64,000 nucleotides of DNA from Bacteroidales bacterium. Lineage in GTDB: Bacteria; Bacteroidota; Bacteroidia; Bacteroidales; F082. This document shows, piece after piece, positions 48,516-58,231 of this stretch (positions are counted from its first letter, which is position 1; every line of letters starts with the position of its first letter). The notes beneath the pieces were generated by a model that saw only the letters and a program-made list of their open reading frames with translations, searched no databases and was not told the origin of the DNA. A program made the translations under genes and the position numbers. Where the stretch lies: the NCBI GenBank assembly GCA_017561025.1, contig JAFZDU010000064.1, positions 1 to 64,000 of the forward strand, in the 5' to 3' direction.

Positions 48516-49637
48516 AAATCCTAATTCCTCACTACAAACTCTCCACCATGTTTCTGCTGCCTTGTCCCATGAGAAGTCTTGTCGTCTTATTCTTCCTTTT
48601 TCTATCAATTCCTCGCGTACCTTCTCATCCATGATCTTTACCATCGCCTCTGCTATCGACTCTTCCTTGAATGGATCTACGAGCAATGCTGCTCCGGCTG
48701 CCACCTCAGGCATCGATGTCACGTTGGAAGTGATGACTGGTGTATCACATTTGAAAGCCTCTACGATAGGAATGCCAAAACCTTCAAAATAAGATACATA
48801 TACAGACGCTAATGCAGATGCTGTGACAAGATGCAGATCTTCTGCCGACAAGCGTCCAGTGAAGATAACGTCATCTTTGAATGCCATAGACTCGTAAGCG
48901 TTTTTTATCGGTTCTGTCCACCATCTCTTACTTCCGACGATGACGAGTTTTATGTCATTATTGTTTTTCTTTTTGAACAAGTCGAATGAAGTGAAAAGAC
49001 GGGCGAGGTTTTTGCGAGGATGCAGAGAGCCTACAAACATGAAATATGGTTTTCCTTCTGTGTATTTCTTTCTTGTCACTTCCTTTACATCATCACTTAC
49101 AGGTGTCAATATGTCGTTGGCCCCGTTATATGCCACTGTTATCTTGTCTGAATTTACGCCATAACATTCACATATATCTTTCTTAGAAAACTCTGACACG
49201 GTTATGATCTTATCAGCTTTTCTTGCATATCTTGGGAAGAATTTCTTGTAATGCCAAAGATGTATTTTAGGAAAATCCTGAGGGAAATGTTCGAAGTTCA
49301 AGTCATGGAACACAGCAATCTGCTTGACTTTACTTATAAGGCTAAGATATCCGTCAGGAGAAAGATATAAATCATGTTTTGTCTTGCGAAGATATCTTGC
49401 GAGAGCGAACTCGAAGAAAGCGATGTATAAGAACGGATGACGTGCTTGAGGAAAGAGTACGACAGGCTTCACATTATCGGCGAATATGAACTTTGGATCC
49501 GGTTCTCTGTCGAAGATGAAATGAAACTCCACCTCTGGATGCGACAGCACCATACGACGCAGACATTCATAAGCCACCCATCCGATGCCTTCCAACTTAT
49601 CCTTAAGCAACAAACGTGTATTTACAGCTATTTTCAA
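48501..49637 (-). CDS. Glycosyltransferase family 4 (GT-B)
   Basis: The 378-residue protein has a GT-B fold. The N-terminal domain starts KIAVNTRLLLKDKLEGIG. The linker and C-terminal nucleotide-sugar domain carry FVGSLHPRKNLARL at about 202-215 and a Glu-x7-Glu motif (EGFGIPIVEAF) at about 297-307. SNVTSMPEVAAGAALLVDP follows. This is the GT4 pattern of retaining mannosyl- or glucosyltransferases for surface polysaccharide or glycoprotein glycan synthesis. It stands alone, with a promoter-like box 20 bp upstream. Confidence 0.93.
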   Translation of the reverse strand: MKIAVNTRLLLKDKLEGIGWVAYECLRRMVLSHPEVEFHFIFDREPDPKFIFADNVKPVVLFPQARHPFLYIAFFEFALARYLRKTKHDLYLSPDGYLSLISKVKQIAVFHDLNFEHFPQDFPKIHLWHYKKFFPRYARKADKIITVSEFSKKDICECYGVNSDKITVAYNGANDILTPVSDDVKEVTRKKYTEGKPYFMFVGSLHPRKNLARLFTSFDLFKKKNNNDIKLVIVGSKRWWTEPIKNAYESMAFKDDVIFTGRLSAEDLHLVTASALASVYVSYFEGFGIPIVEAFKCDTPVITSNVTSMPEVAAGAALLVDPFKEESIAEAMVKIMDEKVREELIEKGRIRRQDFSWDKAAETWWRVCSEELGFRNDL

Positions 49638-49656
49638 AATTCAATTTTTATTTTCA

Positions 49657-49664
49657 CAAAAATA
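49657..49664 (-). promoter_or_regulatory. Candidate -7 box for the glycosyltransferase
   Basis: TATTTTTG on the minus strand, 19 bp upstream of the ATG at 49637. The sequence is AT-rich, so the match may be fortuitous. Confidence 0.4.
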
Positions 49665-49680
49665 ATAATATTTTAAAATT

Positions 49681-49738
49681 CAGAACCTCAAAACCTCAAA
49701 ATCTCAGAATTTTTGAAGTTATGATTTTTGAGGTTCTG
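49681..49738 (-). terminator. Long imperfect hairpin after the PNGase gene
   Basis: CAGAACCTCAAAA at the left and TTTTGAGGTTCTG at the right are complementary over 13 bp, with internal AT-rich partial repeats (CTCAAAATCTCAGAA). It begins 15 bp after the PNGase stop, so it is probably its terminator. Confidence 0.6.
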
Positions 49739-49753
49739 AGATTCAGAGTTTTT

Positions 49754-51442
49754 TTATAAATTTCCAATCAAAACTCCCGATACCATCCAGTGGTTGAAGC
49801 TGCTGCCTTCGTCGTCGCCTTGTGGTATCGCTATTGTGATTGTATGTTTTCCTGCCTTCAAGAAACCCAAGTCGAAATAAACTGGCTGAGTTGCTGTTCC
49901 TGGACACCATCCTGAACGTGAAAGATCTGAGGATGACTGTCCGTTCCAGAAGTTACCCGACACAGGATTCATCTCTCTGTATGTTGCGCAGTCGCAACGC
50001 CATGGTGTATGAGTGAACACCTTTTCACCATCGATGATAATACTATTTTCCTTAGGGTTGAACTCATCGCCTCCGCCCCAGCCTCCGTGTCCTGTGCTGA
50101 TGTATCTAAGACGAAGATTCTCTACATTTTCAGGAAGTTCGAACTCTACAGTGAGGCTGTCGGTTTTGAACATACGTCCGTAGTGCTGACCTGCCATTTC
50201 CATTACATTACAAGTGTTGAACAAAGGCAATGTCCAGTCGTCGTTCTGGCTCAAATCCCATGAATAATCGCCAGGATATGCTAGCAGGTCGAGGCTGAGT
50301 CTGTGACCGCCGCCGTCATAATTACCGATGAACGCACCTATCAAGACATCACCACGAAGATGTTTTGCAACATCAGTGACATCTTGTTTATAATATGCAA
50401 CATCTGACCATTCAAGGCCATCTATTTTCACTCTGTCGTTGAAGTGATTTACACCGAATGGAGTGAAAAAACGCATAAGCTCAACAACAGGAAGGAAATC
50501 GTCTTCCAACTTGATAGCTCTGTAAGTGATGTCTCTTCTGTCGGTATATGAATGAAGCAGCTGGATGCTGTCAATCAAAGCGTCTTTAAGGCTAAGTTCT
50601 CTGTCGGTAGGGATGACAAAGATAGAACCAGAGCGGTCGTAAGCGTCACCATTTGACTGTTCCTCTACCTCAATGAAATATGAATAATGTTCTGGGAGAT
50701 TTTCGAGTTGCACTCTCTTTAAGATCAAGGTTCCATAAGCAAAATGAATGACAGTGTCGTAAGGTATCTCGCCTTTGAATTTCTCTATCTCAGCAAAATG
50801 TATCTGTTCTTTATTGAAGATAGGCGTTTTGATGATGAGTTTGTCTTTAGATATTTTATCGATGTCTCTTGGAGCAACACGCTGTCCCATCTCTGCAGGG
50901 ATGATATTGTTTTTAAGCTTCTTATCTTTCTTGATGCTTCTAAGTTCCAATGTTCTGTTTCCGTTGATGAGCTGACGTATCATAACACCTTTAAGCACGC
51001 CTCTGCTTATCGATGGTGTTGCATCGTATCCTAGAGACTCTGTCATCCACAGCTCGATAGTGTTGGAGTTAATGCTGGTACGATATTTTTTACATTCATA
51101 TCCGTTCATCATTTCTAAGCCTTCTTCAGTGAACATCACGTTAGATTTAAGCGGGAATGATGCGAAGTAAGAGTCACCGTCATCATACTTCATCTGGAAA
51201 TACGCGCTGTCGATTTCATAATCTACGTATGTGATATCTTCTGATATTCCAGGAATAACATCGCCATGAAATTCGTTGACATCTTGTATTCTAAGTTGTT
51301 TGCCAGAGCGTTTAACTTCTATAAAAGTTGTGTCGCCATTGTTTGAGCCAAGCGAATACATCTGGTATGTTAGACGTTGCTGAGCGCTGGCTGTCATGAA
51401 TGATAATGTAAGGATAAATGATAAAAATAATTTTCTGCTCAT
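49754..51442 (-). CDS. Secreted peptide-N-glycosidase F-like enzyme
   Basis: The 562-residue protein has a signal peptide (LFLSFILTLSFMTASAQ). A beta-rich N-terminal extension runs to about residue 265, and the PNGase F two-jellyroll module to the end. The catalytic Asp region YDRSGSIFVIP corresponds to WDRYANVYV of Elizabethkingia PNGase F. GHGGWGGGDEFNPKENSI aligns with its GWGHAKPYDAGSRGCAEW region and keeps a Glu. SRSGWCPGTATQ matches its RAGWCPG. The enzyme should cleave N-linked glycans from glycoproteins, giving Asp and free glycan. No T9SS domain is at the C-terminus. Confidence 0.9.
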   Translation of the reverse strand: MSRKLFLSFILTLSFMTASAQQRLTYQMYSLGSNNGDTTFIEVKRSGKQLRIQDVNEFHGDVIPGISEDITYVDYEIDSAYFQMKYDDGDSYFASFPLKSNVMFTEEGLEMMNGYECKKYRTSINSNTIELWMTESLGYDATPSISRGVLKGVMIRQLINGNRTLELRSIKKDKKLKNNIIPAEMGQRVAPRDIDKISKDKLIIKTPIFNKEQIHFAEIEKFKGEIPYDTVIHFAYGTLILKRVQLENLPEHYSYFIEVEEQSNGDAYDRSGSIFVIPTDRELSLKDALIDSIQLLHSYTDRRDITYRAIKLEDDFLPVVELMRFFTPFGVNHFNDRVKIDGLEWSDVAYYKQDVTDVAKHLRGDVLIGAFIGNYDGGGHRLSLDLLAYPGDYSWDLSQNDDWTLPLFNTCNVMEMAGQHYGRMFKTDSLTVEFELPENVENLRLRYISTGHGGWGGGDEFNPKENSIIIDGEKVFTHTPWRCDCATYREMNPVSGNFWNGQSSSDLSRSGWCPGTATQPVYFDLGFLKAGKHTITIAIPQGDDEGSSFNHWMVSGVLIGNL

Positions 51443-51458
51443 AAAATATAAATTTGTG

Positions 51459-51466
51459 CAAATATA
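51459..51466 (-). promoter_or_regulatory. -7 box for the PNGase gene
   Basis: TATATTTG (minus strand), 16 bp upstream of the ATG at 51442. Confidence 0.55.
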
Positions 51467-51548
51467 ATGTTTTTAATGATGAGAATTTAAAATTATTTAA
51501 CAAACCATTCTCTTCTTTTTTGGTTTATTGCACAACAAATCACAACTT

Positions 51549-52952
51549 ATGAAACCTTTTTATTTTTTCATATCGCTTACTTTTCTCATCATTCCTGAAT
51601 GTCGGGCTCAGATGCTCGACTTCAGGAGTGCCGCCGACCTCATGTTTGAGAACAACCCGACGATAAAAGCAGCTGAGAAAAGCATTATGCTTGCCAAACG
51701 ACAGTCGCAGCTCGTCAACGCAAGCTGGATGCCCATGATATCCATGACAGCCAACTACACCATGATGTCAAACAAGATAGGCGTCACACAGGAATACGCC
51801 TCGCTGCTTGAGCCACTGCAGGAAAAATACTCCAATGTCATCCTTGTACCCGACATACTCAACTATATATCCAACGAACTAGGCGACCTTAGCTTCGACG
51901 TACCAATATCGGAAGACCAGTTCGGCAATGTCGACATAGAAATATTATATCCCATATTCACTGGTACCAAAAGACTTTATGCAAACAAATTGACAAAGAG
52001 CAACGAAAGGCTTTCTGAGATAAACAAGGAATCTGTTGGAGCAGCTAAATATCTGGAACTCATCAATGTCTATTTCTCACTTTCACTTACAGAGTCAATG
52101 ATAAAAGTTCTGAAAGAAACCCACGACATGACAAGCAAACATTATTCGCAGGCTCTTAAGATGGAGGCTATCGGCATGTTCGACAAGGCAGAACGCCTCA
52201 TCGTGAAGGTAAGTCTCGATGAAAGCGAGAGAAATCTGAAAGATGCCGAAAACCAGGCTGAGGTTCTTAGAGAAGCCTTAGGTGTAATAATAGGACAAAA
52301 GACGACAGGCAGCAGCCAACAGCTCATAAGCACTTCCACTCCATTGTTCATCAACGAGAAATATCCTCATCAGGAATGGTTCACCGATATGATGCGACAA
52401 AATGCCTACGTATTTAAGGAAGCCGATTTACACGGAGATATCTCAAAGGCCAACATCAGGCTAAGCCAGTCAAGCTATTATCCTATAATATCAGTCTTCG
52501 GCAAACAGACCATAGCCTCATATCAGGTCAAGGACAATCTGATTCCTGCTACAATCGGAGGCATCAACTTGGCGTGGAACATTTTCGACGGATTGGCAAG
52601 AGAACGCAGCATACAGGCCACGAAAATAGAGTCAGAGATAATACAAGAGACACAACAGTCTTTGAAGAACGATATTGATGTTGCCGTCAATGAATGGTAT
52701 GCCAACTTAAAGCAGGCCTGCATCAACGCCAAAGAGCTGCAGTCGTCATTGGAACTCGCTCAGGAAATATATCGCATAAGAAGCAAATCATTCAACGAAG
52801 GACTTGCAACATCACAACAGGTTCTCGATGCACTCAATATTGTCAACAAGACAAACCTCCTACTTCTTACAACATATTTCGAATACGACATCGCATTGGC
52901 CAACCTATGCTGTCTGTGCGGCATCCCGCAATATTTCGAATCGTTTTTCTAA
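51549..52952 (+). CDS. TolC-family outer membrane efflux protein
   Basis: The start at 51549 begins a signal peptide (MKPFYFFISLTFLIIPECRAQ); an ATG at 51528 would add seven polar residues. The mature protein of about 447 residues has the two-repeat TolC helix pattern, with AADLMFENNPTIKAAEKSIMLA near the start. GGINLAWNIFDGLARERSIQ lies in the second repeat, and a late YRIRSKSFNEGLATSQQVLDA. It forms the outer-membrane duct of the exporter encoded downstream. It is first in a four-gene set with HlyD and two ABC-2 permeases. Confidence 0.9.
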   Translation: MKPFYFFISLTFLIIPECRAQMLDFRSAADLMFENNPTIKAAEKSIMLAKRQSQLVNASWMPMISMTANYTMMSNKIGVTQEYASLLEPLQEKYSNVILVPDILNYISNELGDLSFDVPISEDQFGNVDIEILYPIFTGTKRLYANKLTKSNERLSEINKESVGAAKYLELINVYFSLSLTESMIKVLKETHDMTSKHYSQALKMEAIGMFDKAERLIVKVSLDESERNLKDAENQAEVLREALGVIIGQKTTGSSQQLISTSTPLFINEKYPHQEWFTDMMRQNAYVFKEADLHGDISKANIRLSQSSYYPIISVFGKQTIASYQVKDNLIPATIGGINLAWNIFDGLARERSIQATKIESEIIQETQQSLKNDIDVAVNEWYANLKQACINAKELQSSLELAQEIYRIRSKSFNEGLATSQQVLDALNIVNKTNLLLLTTYFEYDIALANLCCLCGIPQYFESFF

Positions 52953-52998
52953 ACCATTAACAATTCTGACAATAGCATCCATCACAAATTCATAAAAC

Positions 52999-53988
52999 AT
53001 GAAAGCTTCAAACAAAATACTGACAATCTCATTCATTGTCATTATGCTGATAATACTGACATTATCAATAACAGGAATGTTTTTAATGCAAGAAAAGGAC
53101 ATTGTCTTACAAGGACAGATAGAAGCCGAAGAATACAACATATCCGGATTGCTGCCTGGACGCATTGAAAGCATTTATGTAGAAAAGGGCGAGAAGGTCA
53201 ACAAAGGCGACACCTTGGTATACATAGTATCACGCGAGATGATTGCCGAACTTGACTCACAGAATGCGCTTCATGAGGCTGCCTATTCACAGAGCGAGAA
53301 GCTAGACTCAGGATCACGAGAACAGCTGATTTCCATCGCCAAGGAATTATGGCAAGGTGCTAAAGCCGACTTAAACATGGCAAAGACTACTTACCAAAGA
53401 ATCAAGGCTTTATACGAAGACTCTATAGTAAGTCTCCAAAGAAAGGACGAAGCTGAAGCCATATATAAATCGTCATTGGCAGCAGAGAGAGCAGCCTACT
53501 ACCAATATCAGATGGCACTAGAAGGAGCTCAGGAAGCCGACAAGACCTCAGCCAGAGCCGTCGCCAAAGCTGCTCAGAGCAATACCGATGTAGTCAAGGC
53601 TCTCCTCGACGACTCCAGGCTCACCTCTCCCATCTCCGGAGAAATAGCCTCAATATCACTGAATCCAGGGGAACTGACATCAATAGGAAGTACTATCATG
53701 ACCGTAGTCGACATCGACAACCCATATCTCACCATCAACGTACGCGAGAATCTCATGACTCATTTCAGGATGGGAGAAACAATACTATGCGACATCCCTG
53801 CCCTGGGACTGAAAGAGATACCTTTCCGTATCAATTACATCAGCCCTCTCGGCAGCTTCGCCACTTGGAAAGCCACCAAAGACACTGGAGGCTACGACCT
53901 TAGGACATTCGAGATACAAGCCCGTCCGACGACATCAGTACGCGATTTAAGACCAGGAATGTCAGCTTTGATTACAGTTAGAAGTTAA
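52999..53988 (+). CDS. HlyD-family membrane fusion protein
   Basis: The 329-residue protein has one N-terminal TM segment (ILTISFIVIMLIILTLSITG). Next is a biotinyl-lipoyl-like hairpin (ISGLLPGRIESIYVEKGEKV), an Ala/Gln-rich coiled-coil hairpin (about 90-190), the second lipoyl half (TSPISGEIASISLNPGE), and a beta-barrel. This is the periplasmic adaptor that links TolC to inner-membrane ABC-2 permeases. It begins 46 bp after tolC and ends 6 bp before the first permease. Confidence 0.92.
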   Translation: MKASNKILTISFIVIMLIILTLSITGMFLMQEKDIVLQGQIEAEEYNISGLLPGRIESIYVEKGEKVNKGDTLVYIVSREMIAELDSQNALHEAAYSQSEKLDSGSREQLISIAKELWQGAKADLNMAKTTYQRIKALYEDSIVSLQRKDEAEAIYKSSLAAERAAYYQYQMALEGAQEADKTSARAVAKAAQSNTDVVKALLDDSRLTSPISGEIASISLNPGELTSIGSTIMTVVDIDNPYLTINVRENLMTHFRMGETILCDIPALGLKEIPFRINYISPLGSFATWKATKDTGGYDLRTFEIQARPTTSVRDLRPGMSALITVRS

Positions 53989-53994
53989 GAGTTT

Positions 53995-55158
53995 ATGAAA
54001 CGTAATAATGGTTTCTGGGCTGTAGCTATAAGAGAATGTCATATATTGACATCGAGGCCACTATATCTTTTCACTGCATTGATATTTCCATTGTTCGCCT
54101 TGTTTTTCATGAGTACCATTTTCGGCAATGGCATGATTGACAAGCTTCCCGTCGCCATTGTTGACGAAGACGACAGTTTCATGTCACGCAACATAACAAG
54201 GCTATGCTCGGCGGTGCCCGAAATCACCGTCAAACACGTATTATCCAACACCGCCGAGGCTCGCGACGCTCTTCTATCTAAAGAGATATACGGCTACCTC
54301 CTCATTCCTGAAGATTTCGAGTCAGACGTACAGGCAAACAAAAGCACCAGCCTCGTATTATGTTACCACTATGCCTTTCTCAGCGTGGGTTCAGAAGTGC
54401 TGCAGGGATTCCTTAACGTATTAAGGATAATAGCAGTAGAGCCATTACAGCAAAGCATCGACTTTCTTGGAGCCGACAGCAGTATCGTAGACAACATAAG
54501 CTCGCCTATCAGCATCAGCGCACATCCTCTCTATAACGCATCGCTGAATTATTCCGCTTATCTCACCTTCCCATATTTCTGGGTTCTGTTCCAGATATTG
54601 ATATTGCTCAACATCGCATATTCTTTCGGCAACGAATTCAAAACCAGCAAAATGAATGAATGCATGTCAAAGGCAAACGGAAGATTCGGCATTATGGTTC
54701 TTGGAAAGCTATTCCCATACCTGATGATATTCTCATCTGTTGCCATCTTTGCCAATGTCATAATGTTCAGCATATTAGGACTCGACCTCAGCTCTAGCAT
54801 CTATGAAATAGCCTTGGTATGCATACTTTTCATTTGCGCCACATGTTCAGTATCGCTTTTCATATTCTCTTTATATCCCAACCTAGCCATCATCATCAGC
54901 TTCATCTCCATGTTCGGATCGTTGGGAGCTACTTTTGCAGGAGTGACATTTCCCGTTGGAGCCATGTATCCTTTCTTCGAAAAGATGTCATACCTCTTCC
55001 CTATCCGGCATTTCGTGGTGATAAGCGACTATCTGCGCTATGAGAGCTCAGCTTTCCCTTACTATTGGAACTACCTGCTTATACTTGCTAGCTTCAACAT
55101 ACTGACAATCATATCCATCATACTTTTAAAAAGAAGATACCAGCATTGGAATTACTGA
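53995..55158 (+). CDS. ABC-2 type permease, first of two
   Basis: The 387-residue protein has the ABC-2 layout. One TM helix lies near residue 25, a large external domain spans 45-185 (VAIVDEDDSFMSRNITRL), and five TM segments follow from 190 on. The stretch FPVGAMYPFFEKMSYLFPIRHFV is typical of the YhhJ/YbhS-R family. It should form half of the inner-membrane channel of an exporter with its neighbour. No ATP-binding subunit is encoded next to it. Confidence 0.9.
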   Translation: MKRNNGFWAVAIRECHILTSRPLYLFTALIFPLFALFFMSTIFGNGMIDKLPVAIVDEDDSFMSRNITRLCSAVPEITVKHVLSNTAEARDALLSKEIYGYLLIPEDFESDVQANKSTSLVLCYHYAFLSVGSEVLQGFLNVLRIIAVEPLQQSIDFLGADSSIVDNISSPISISAHPLYNASLNYSAYLTFPYFWVLFQILILLNIAYSFGNEFKTSKMNECMSKANGRFGIMVLGKLFPYLMIFSSVAIFANVIMFSILGLDLSSSIYEIALVCILFICATCSVSLFIFSLYPNLAIIISFISMFGSLGATFAGVTFPVGAMYPFFEKMSYLFPIRHFVVISDYLRYESSAFPYYWNYLLILASFNILTIISIILLKRRYQHWNY

Positions 55159-55159
55159 C

Positions 55160-56305
55160 ATGAACGATATCATCAAAATAATTACAGACGAATTCAAAGC
55201 CATTGGAAGCAATATTCCCATATTGATTGTACTTATTTTGGGAAATGTAGGCTACGGATTCTTATATAATCTCATCTACAACACCAATGTATATCGCGAG
55301 GCTCCAATAGCAATCGTTGACATGTCACAATCAGACATAAGCCAACATTTTACAGATTACATAGACGCCACGCAGCAGGTTGATGTCGTAGTGAAGACCA
55401 CCGACTTTCAAGAAGCCAGACGCATGCTCATCGAAAGAGAAATAGTCGGCTTTCTTTACATTCCCGACAATATGAAAACTGAGATAATGAAAGGTCATCA
55501 GGTTCAATGTGTCATTTACGGCTCCACATTCTCCTTCTTGGATTACCTTAACATATACGAAGCTGTCAACTTCGCCTCTTTAGATGTCAACAAAGAACTG
55601 CTTCCAGATATGATAGAATCACTGAATATGATTGACATTATGTTTCTTGCCAACGACAAAGCTGTCGGCATTGTCAACGAGCCACTTTATAATAGCAGCG
55701 AAGGCTACGGAACATACCTAATACCTCCTGTAATGGTCATAATTATATTTCAGACACTTATGCTTACCGTCGCTATGAGATGCGGCAATGAAACAGCAGA
55801 GTCACATAGTTGTAAAGTCGCAGAGTTTTATAGTTCCGCAAAGACTGTCTTTGGCAAGGCAATTACCAATGTCGTGATCTACAGTGTATTTGCTGTTTTC
55901 TTCTTAGGTCTGCTTCCATTGATATTCCATCTTCCCCATCTAGGCGCTCCCCTTGATATCATCATCATGATGATACCATATCTTTTTGCATCAGTATTTT
56001 TCTGTCTTACATTGTCTCCTTTTTATACCGACAACGATATGCCCTTGTTTATCATCGTCTTCATGTCAGTCCCATTGGTTTTTCTAAGCGGCGTCTCCTA
56101 TCCTTTAGAGCTCATGCCTTGGCATTGGAAGATTTTCCATTATCTTATTCCAGTAGCACCCGCCACTTTAGCTTTCGTGAAACTAGATTGCATGGGCGGC
56201 AATTTAAGCAACATACGTCCGGAGATGATTAACTTATACTTACAATGTCTGGCATATTTTATAACAGCGACGATAGCATGGAACATAAAGCTCAAACAAA
56301 AATGA
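55160..56305 (+). CDS. ABC-2 type permease, second of two
   Basis: The 381-residue paralogue of the preceding permease has the same order: TM helix, external domain (IAIVDMSQSDISQHFTDYI) and five TM helices, with SGVSYPLELMPWHWKIFHYLIP near the end. It starts 1 bp after the first permease. The pair likely heterodimerises. The operon contains no ATPase, as is common for this Bacteroidota exporter class. Substrates are unknown. Confidence 0.9.
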   Translation: MNDIIKIITDEFKAIGSNIPILIVLILGNVGYGFLYNLIYNTNVYREAPIAIVDMSQSDISQHFTDYIDATQQVDVVVKTTDFQEARRMLIEREIVGFLYIPDNMKTEIMKGHQVQCVIYGSTFSFLDYLNIYEAVNFASLDVNKELLPDMIESLNMIDIMFLANDKAVGIVNEPLYNSSEGYGTYLIPPVMVIIIFQTLMLTVAMRCGNETAESHSCKVAEFYSSAKTVFGKAITNVVIYSVFAVFFLGLLPLIFHLPHLGAPLDIIIMMIPYLFASVFFCLTLSPFYTDNDMPLFIIVFMSVPLVFLSGVSYPLELMPWHWKIFHYLIPVAPATLAFVKLDCMGGNLSNIRPEMINLYLQCLAYFITATIAWNIKLKQK

Positions 56306-56316
56306 ACTAAAGTGAA

Positions 56317-57702
56317 ATGAATTCGTTTATATGCAAAAACAAAATGCGCATCACATACAAATTTTATCTTGCAAGCATCTTCATCGGAATCATTGGCGGA
56401 TTTGTATGCGTAGCGTTTCGCTATCTCATCTACCAATCCGACAATCTCAGAACCAGTCTGTTCCGAACAAACGGCTTCAGCGACTTTCAAAGAATAATAA
56501 ATAACGGCATCACAATGCATGAGACATTTATAGTCTTGGGCAAATATATAGCGCTATTACTTATCACGATCTTATTTCTAAACATAATATTTCGCATGGT
56601 CAGGATGTTTCCAACCACATCAGGAAGCGGCCTTCCTCAGACCAAGGCACTGCTCGAGAGAAAGATGGAATACAAATCTCCATTTAAAAACATCATAGTC
56701 AAATTTTTAGGCGGAATTTTAAGCATCACTTCGGGACTGTCGTTCGGACGAGAAGGCTCATCGGTACAGATGGGTTCTTTGATTGGATATATCTTTGGAA
56801 AAAGCTTCAAAGTTGAAGAGGAGAACAAGAACTACCTCATTGCTGCAGGTGCAGGTGCAGGAATTTCAGCTGCCTTCACTGCACCACTAGCCTCCTCCAT
56901 ACTGATATTAGAAAGCCTGAAAAACGACAACACCGACGACATCAAAAAACTGACAATATCAACTTTGTTATCAGGACTTTTCGCAGGCATAATAGCAATA
57001 CTGTTCTTTCCTTCAAACATATATTCATCAATATTAATCATAAAACCGGAACTGGAGGAATATCAGATGTTAATGATTTATATATCAATGGCTTTTATCT
57101 TTTCAATATTAGGAAAACTGTTCTCAAATTCTTTCATCTTCATCAAAAAGCATTATGAAAGGTTTCAGAACAAATACGACAGACATTATTTATGGCTGGC
57201 ACTTTTGATTATAGCAATAACATTTTTCTATCCGTCGCTAGTAGGCGGCAATCAGACATTCACAATCGAAATCATAGAAAACGACAGTTATAGTCTATTC
57301 AGCAACCTATTGATTTTAATGACATTGGCAATACTTACTATAATATCCAATGCCACGGGATTTCCGGGAGGACTTTTTATTCCCTTATTATCGATGGGAG
57401 GACTTTTAGGCAAAATATTCTGTATTACCTTAGCTGACTTTGATATAATAAGCCTCAGTAATACAGGATATTTCGTTCTTATAGGGATGTCGGTGTTTTT
57501 CATTTCTGTCGTAAGGACACCTCTGACAGGATTCATACTTATCAGCGAGATGACCGGCAACTATGACGTCTTGTTTCCTACTCTTGTTGTAGGTATACTA
57601 ACGTATATTTTCACTGAAATTTTGAATGTCAGACCATTAGACAACATTCTTTACGACTTGATGATGCAGAACAGAATCAATACTGGTTCCAGCTGCTCAT
57701 GA
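56317..57702 (+). CDS. ClC-family chloride channel/transporter
   Basis: The 461-residue protein has all ClC signatures: GSGLPQ (the GSGIP motif, about 107-112), GREGSSVQMG (the GREGP motif, about 145-154), and GFPGGLFIPLLSMGG near 347-361. About ten helices are present. No CBS domains are attached. It exchanges or conducts chloride, fluoride or another anion. It starts 12 bp after the second permease and may be in the same transcript. Its 3' end overlaps the convergent nitroreductase by 26 bp. Confidence 0.93.
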   Translation: MNSFICKNKMRITYKFYLASIFIGIIGGFVCVAFRYLIYQSDNLRTSLFRTNGFSDFQRIINNGITMHETFIVLGKYIALLLITILFLNIIFRMVRMFPTTSGSGLPQTKALLERKMEYKSPFKNIIVKFLGGILSITSGLSFGREGSSVQMGSLIGYIFGKSFKVEEENKNYLIAAGAGAGISAAFTAPLASSILILESLKNDNTDDIKKLTISTLLSGLFAGIIAILFFPSNIYSSILIIKPELEEYQMLMIYISMAFIFSILGKLFSNSFIFIKKHYERFQNKYDRHYLWLALLIIAITFFYPSLVGGNQTFTIEIIENDSYSLFSNLLILMTLAILTIISNATGFPGGLFIPLLSMGGLLGKIFCITLADFDIISLSNTGYFVLIGMSVFFISVVRTPLTGFILISEMTGNYDVLFPTLVVGILTYIFTEILNVRPLDNILYDLMMQNRINTGSSCS

Positions 57703-58219
57703 CATCCAAAGGCTTTCTAACCTTCTCACGCGTTGGTGCATCAGGATAACCCACGCTGATCAACAATGGTATGCGTCTTCTTCTAACACCCAGAATCTTC
57801 TTTATCTTCTTCTCATCGAACCAGCCGATGATGCATGTTCCAAGACCTAAATCTGCAGCTTGAAGACAGAACTGATTTACAGCTATACCGATATCAAACA
57901 GACCATAATTCTTGTTCTTTATCATACTGCCTACTGTCGACATAAAATTCTGCTGTTCGTGAACAACAGCTACCAATACTGGACATTGATGTGTGAACTT
58001 ATTCATTCCAAGTCCAATAGTACACTCAGCAATCTGCTCTTTCTTCTCAGGATCATCAACCACGACAAATTTCCAAGGCTGCGAATTATTTGCCGAAGGT
58101 GAAATACGTGCAGTCTCCAAACATTGAATGAGTTTCTCTTTCTCAACTGCCTGATCTTTATATTTTCTGTCACTCTGACGAATCTTTGCCAAATCAGCGA
58201 ATCTTAAGTTTTGTTCCAT
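57677..58219 (-). CDS. Nitroreductase-family FMN protein
   Basis: The 180-residue protein has the nitroreductase pattern: RQSDRKYKDQ at the start, RISPSANNSQPWKFVVVDD (the FMN-binding Ser-Asn-Asn-Gln-Pro motif), FDIGIAVNQFCLQAADLGLGTC and IISVGYPDA-like LLISVGYPDAPTREKVRK near the end. These proteins transfer electrons from NAD(P)H to quinones, nitro compounds or other acceptors. The overlap with ClC at its 3' end is convergent and small. Confidence 0.93.
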   Translation of the reverse strand: MEQNLRFADLAKIRQSDRKYKDQAVEKEKLIQCLETARISPSANNSQPWKFVVVDDPEKKEQIAECTIGLGMNKFTHQCPVLVAVVHEQQNFMSTVGSMIKNKNYGLFDIGIAVNQFCLQAADLGLGTCIIGWFDEKKIKKILGVRRRRIPLLISVGYPDAPTREKVRKPLDVMSSWNQY

Positions 58220-58231
58220 AGTAAAATTAGT

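Noticed and set aside
55760..55860. Frameshift in the second ABC-2 permease
   Set aside because: The local sequence AESHSCKVAEFYSSAKT is odd, but the frame stays open and hydrophobic segments on both sides are in register.
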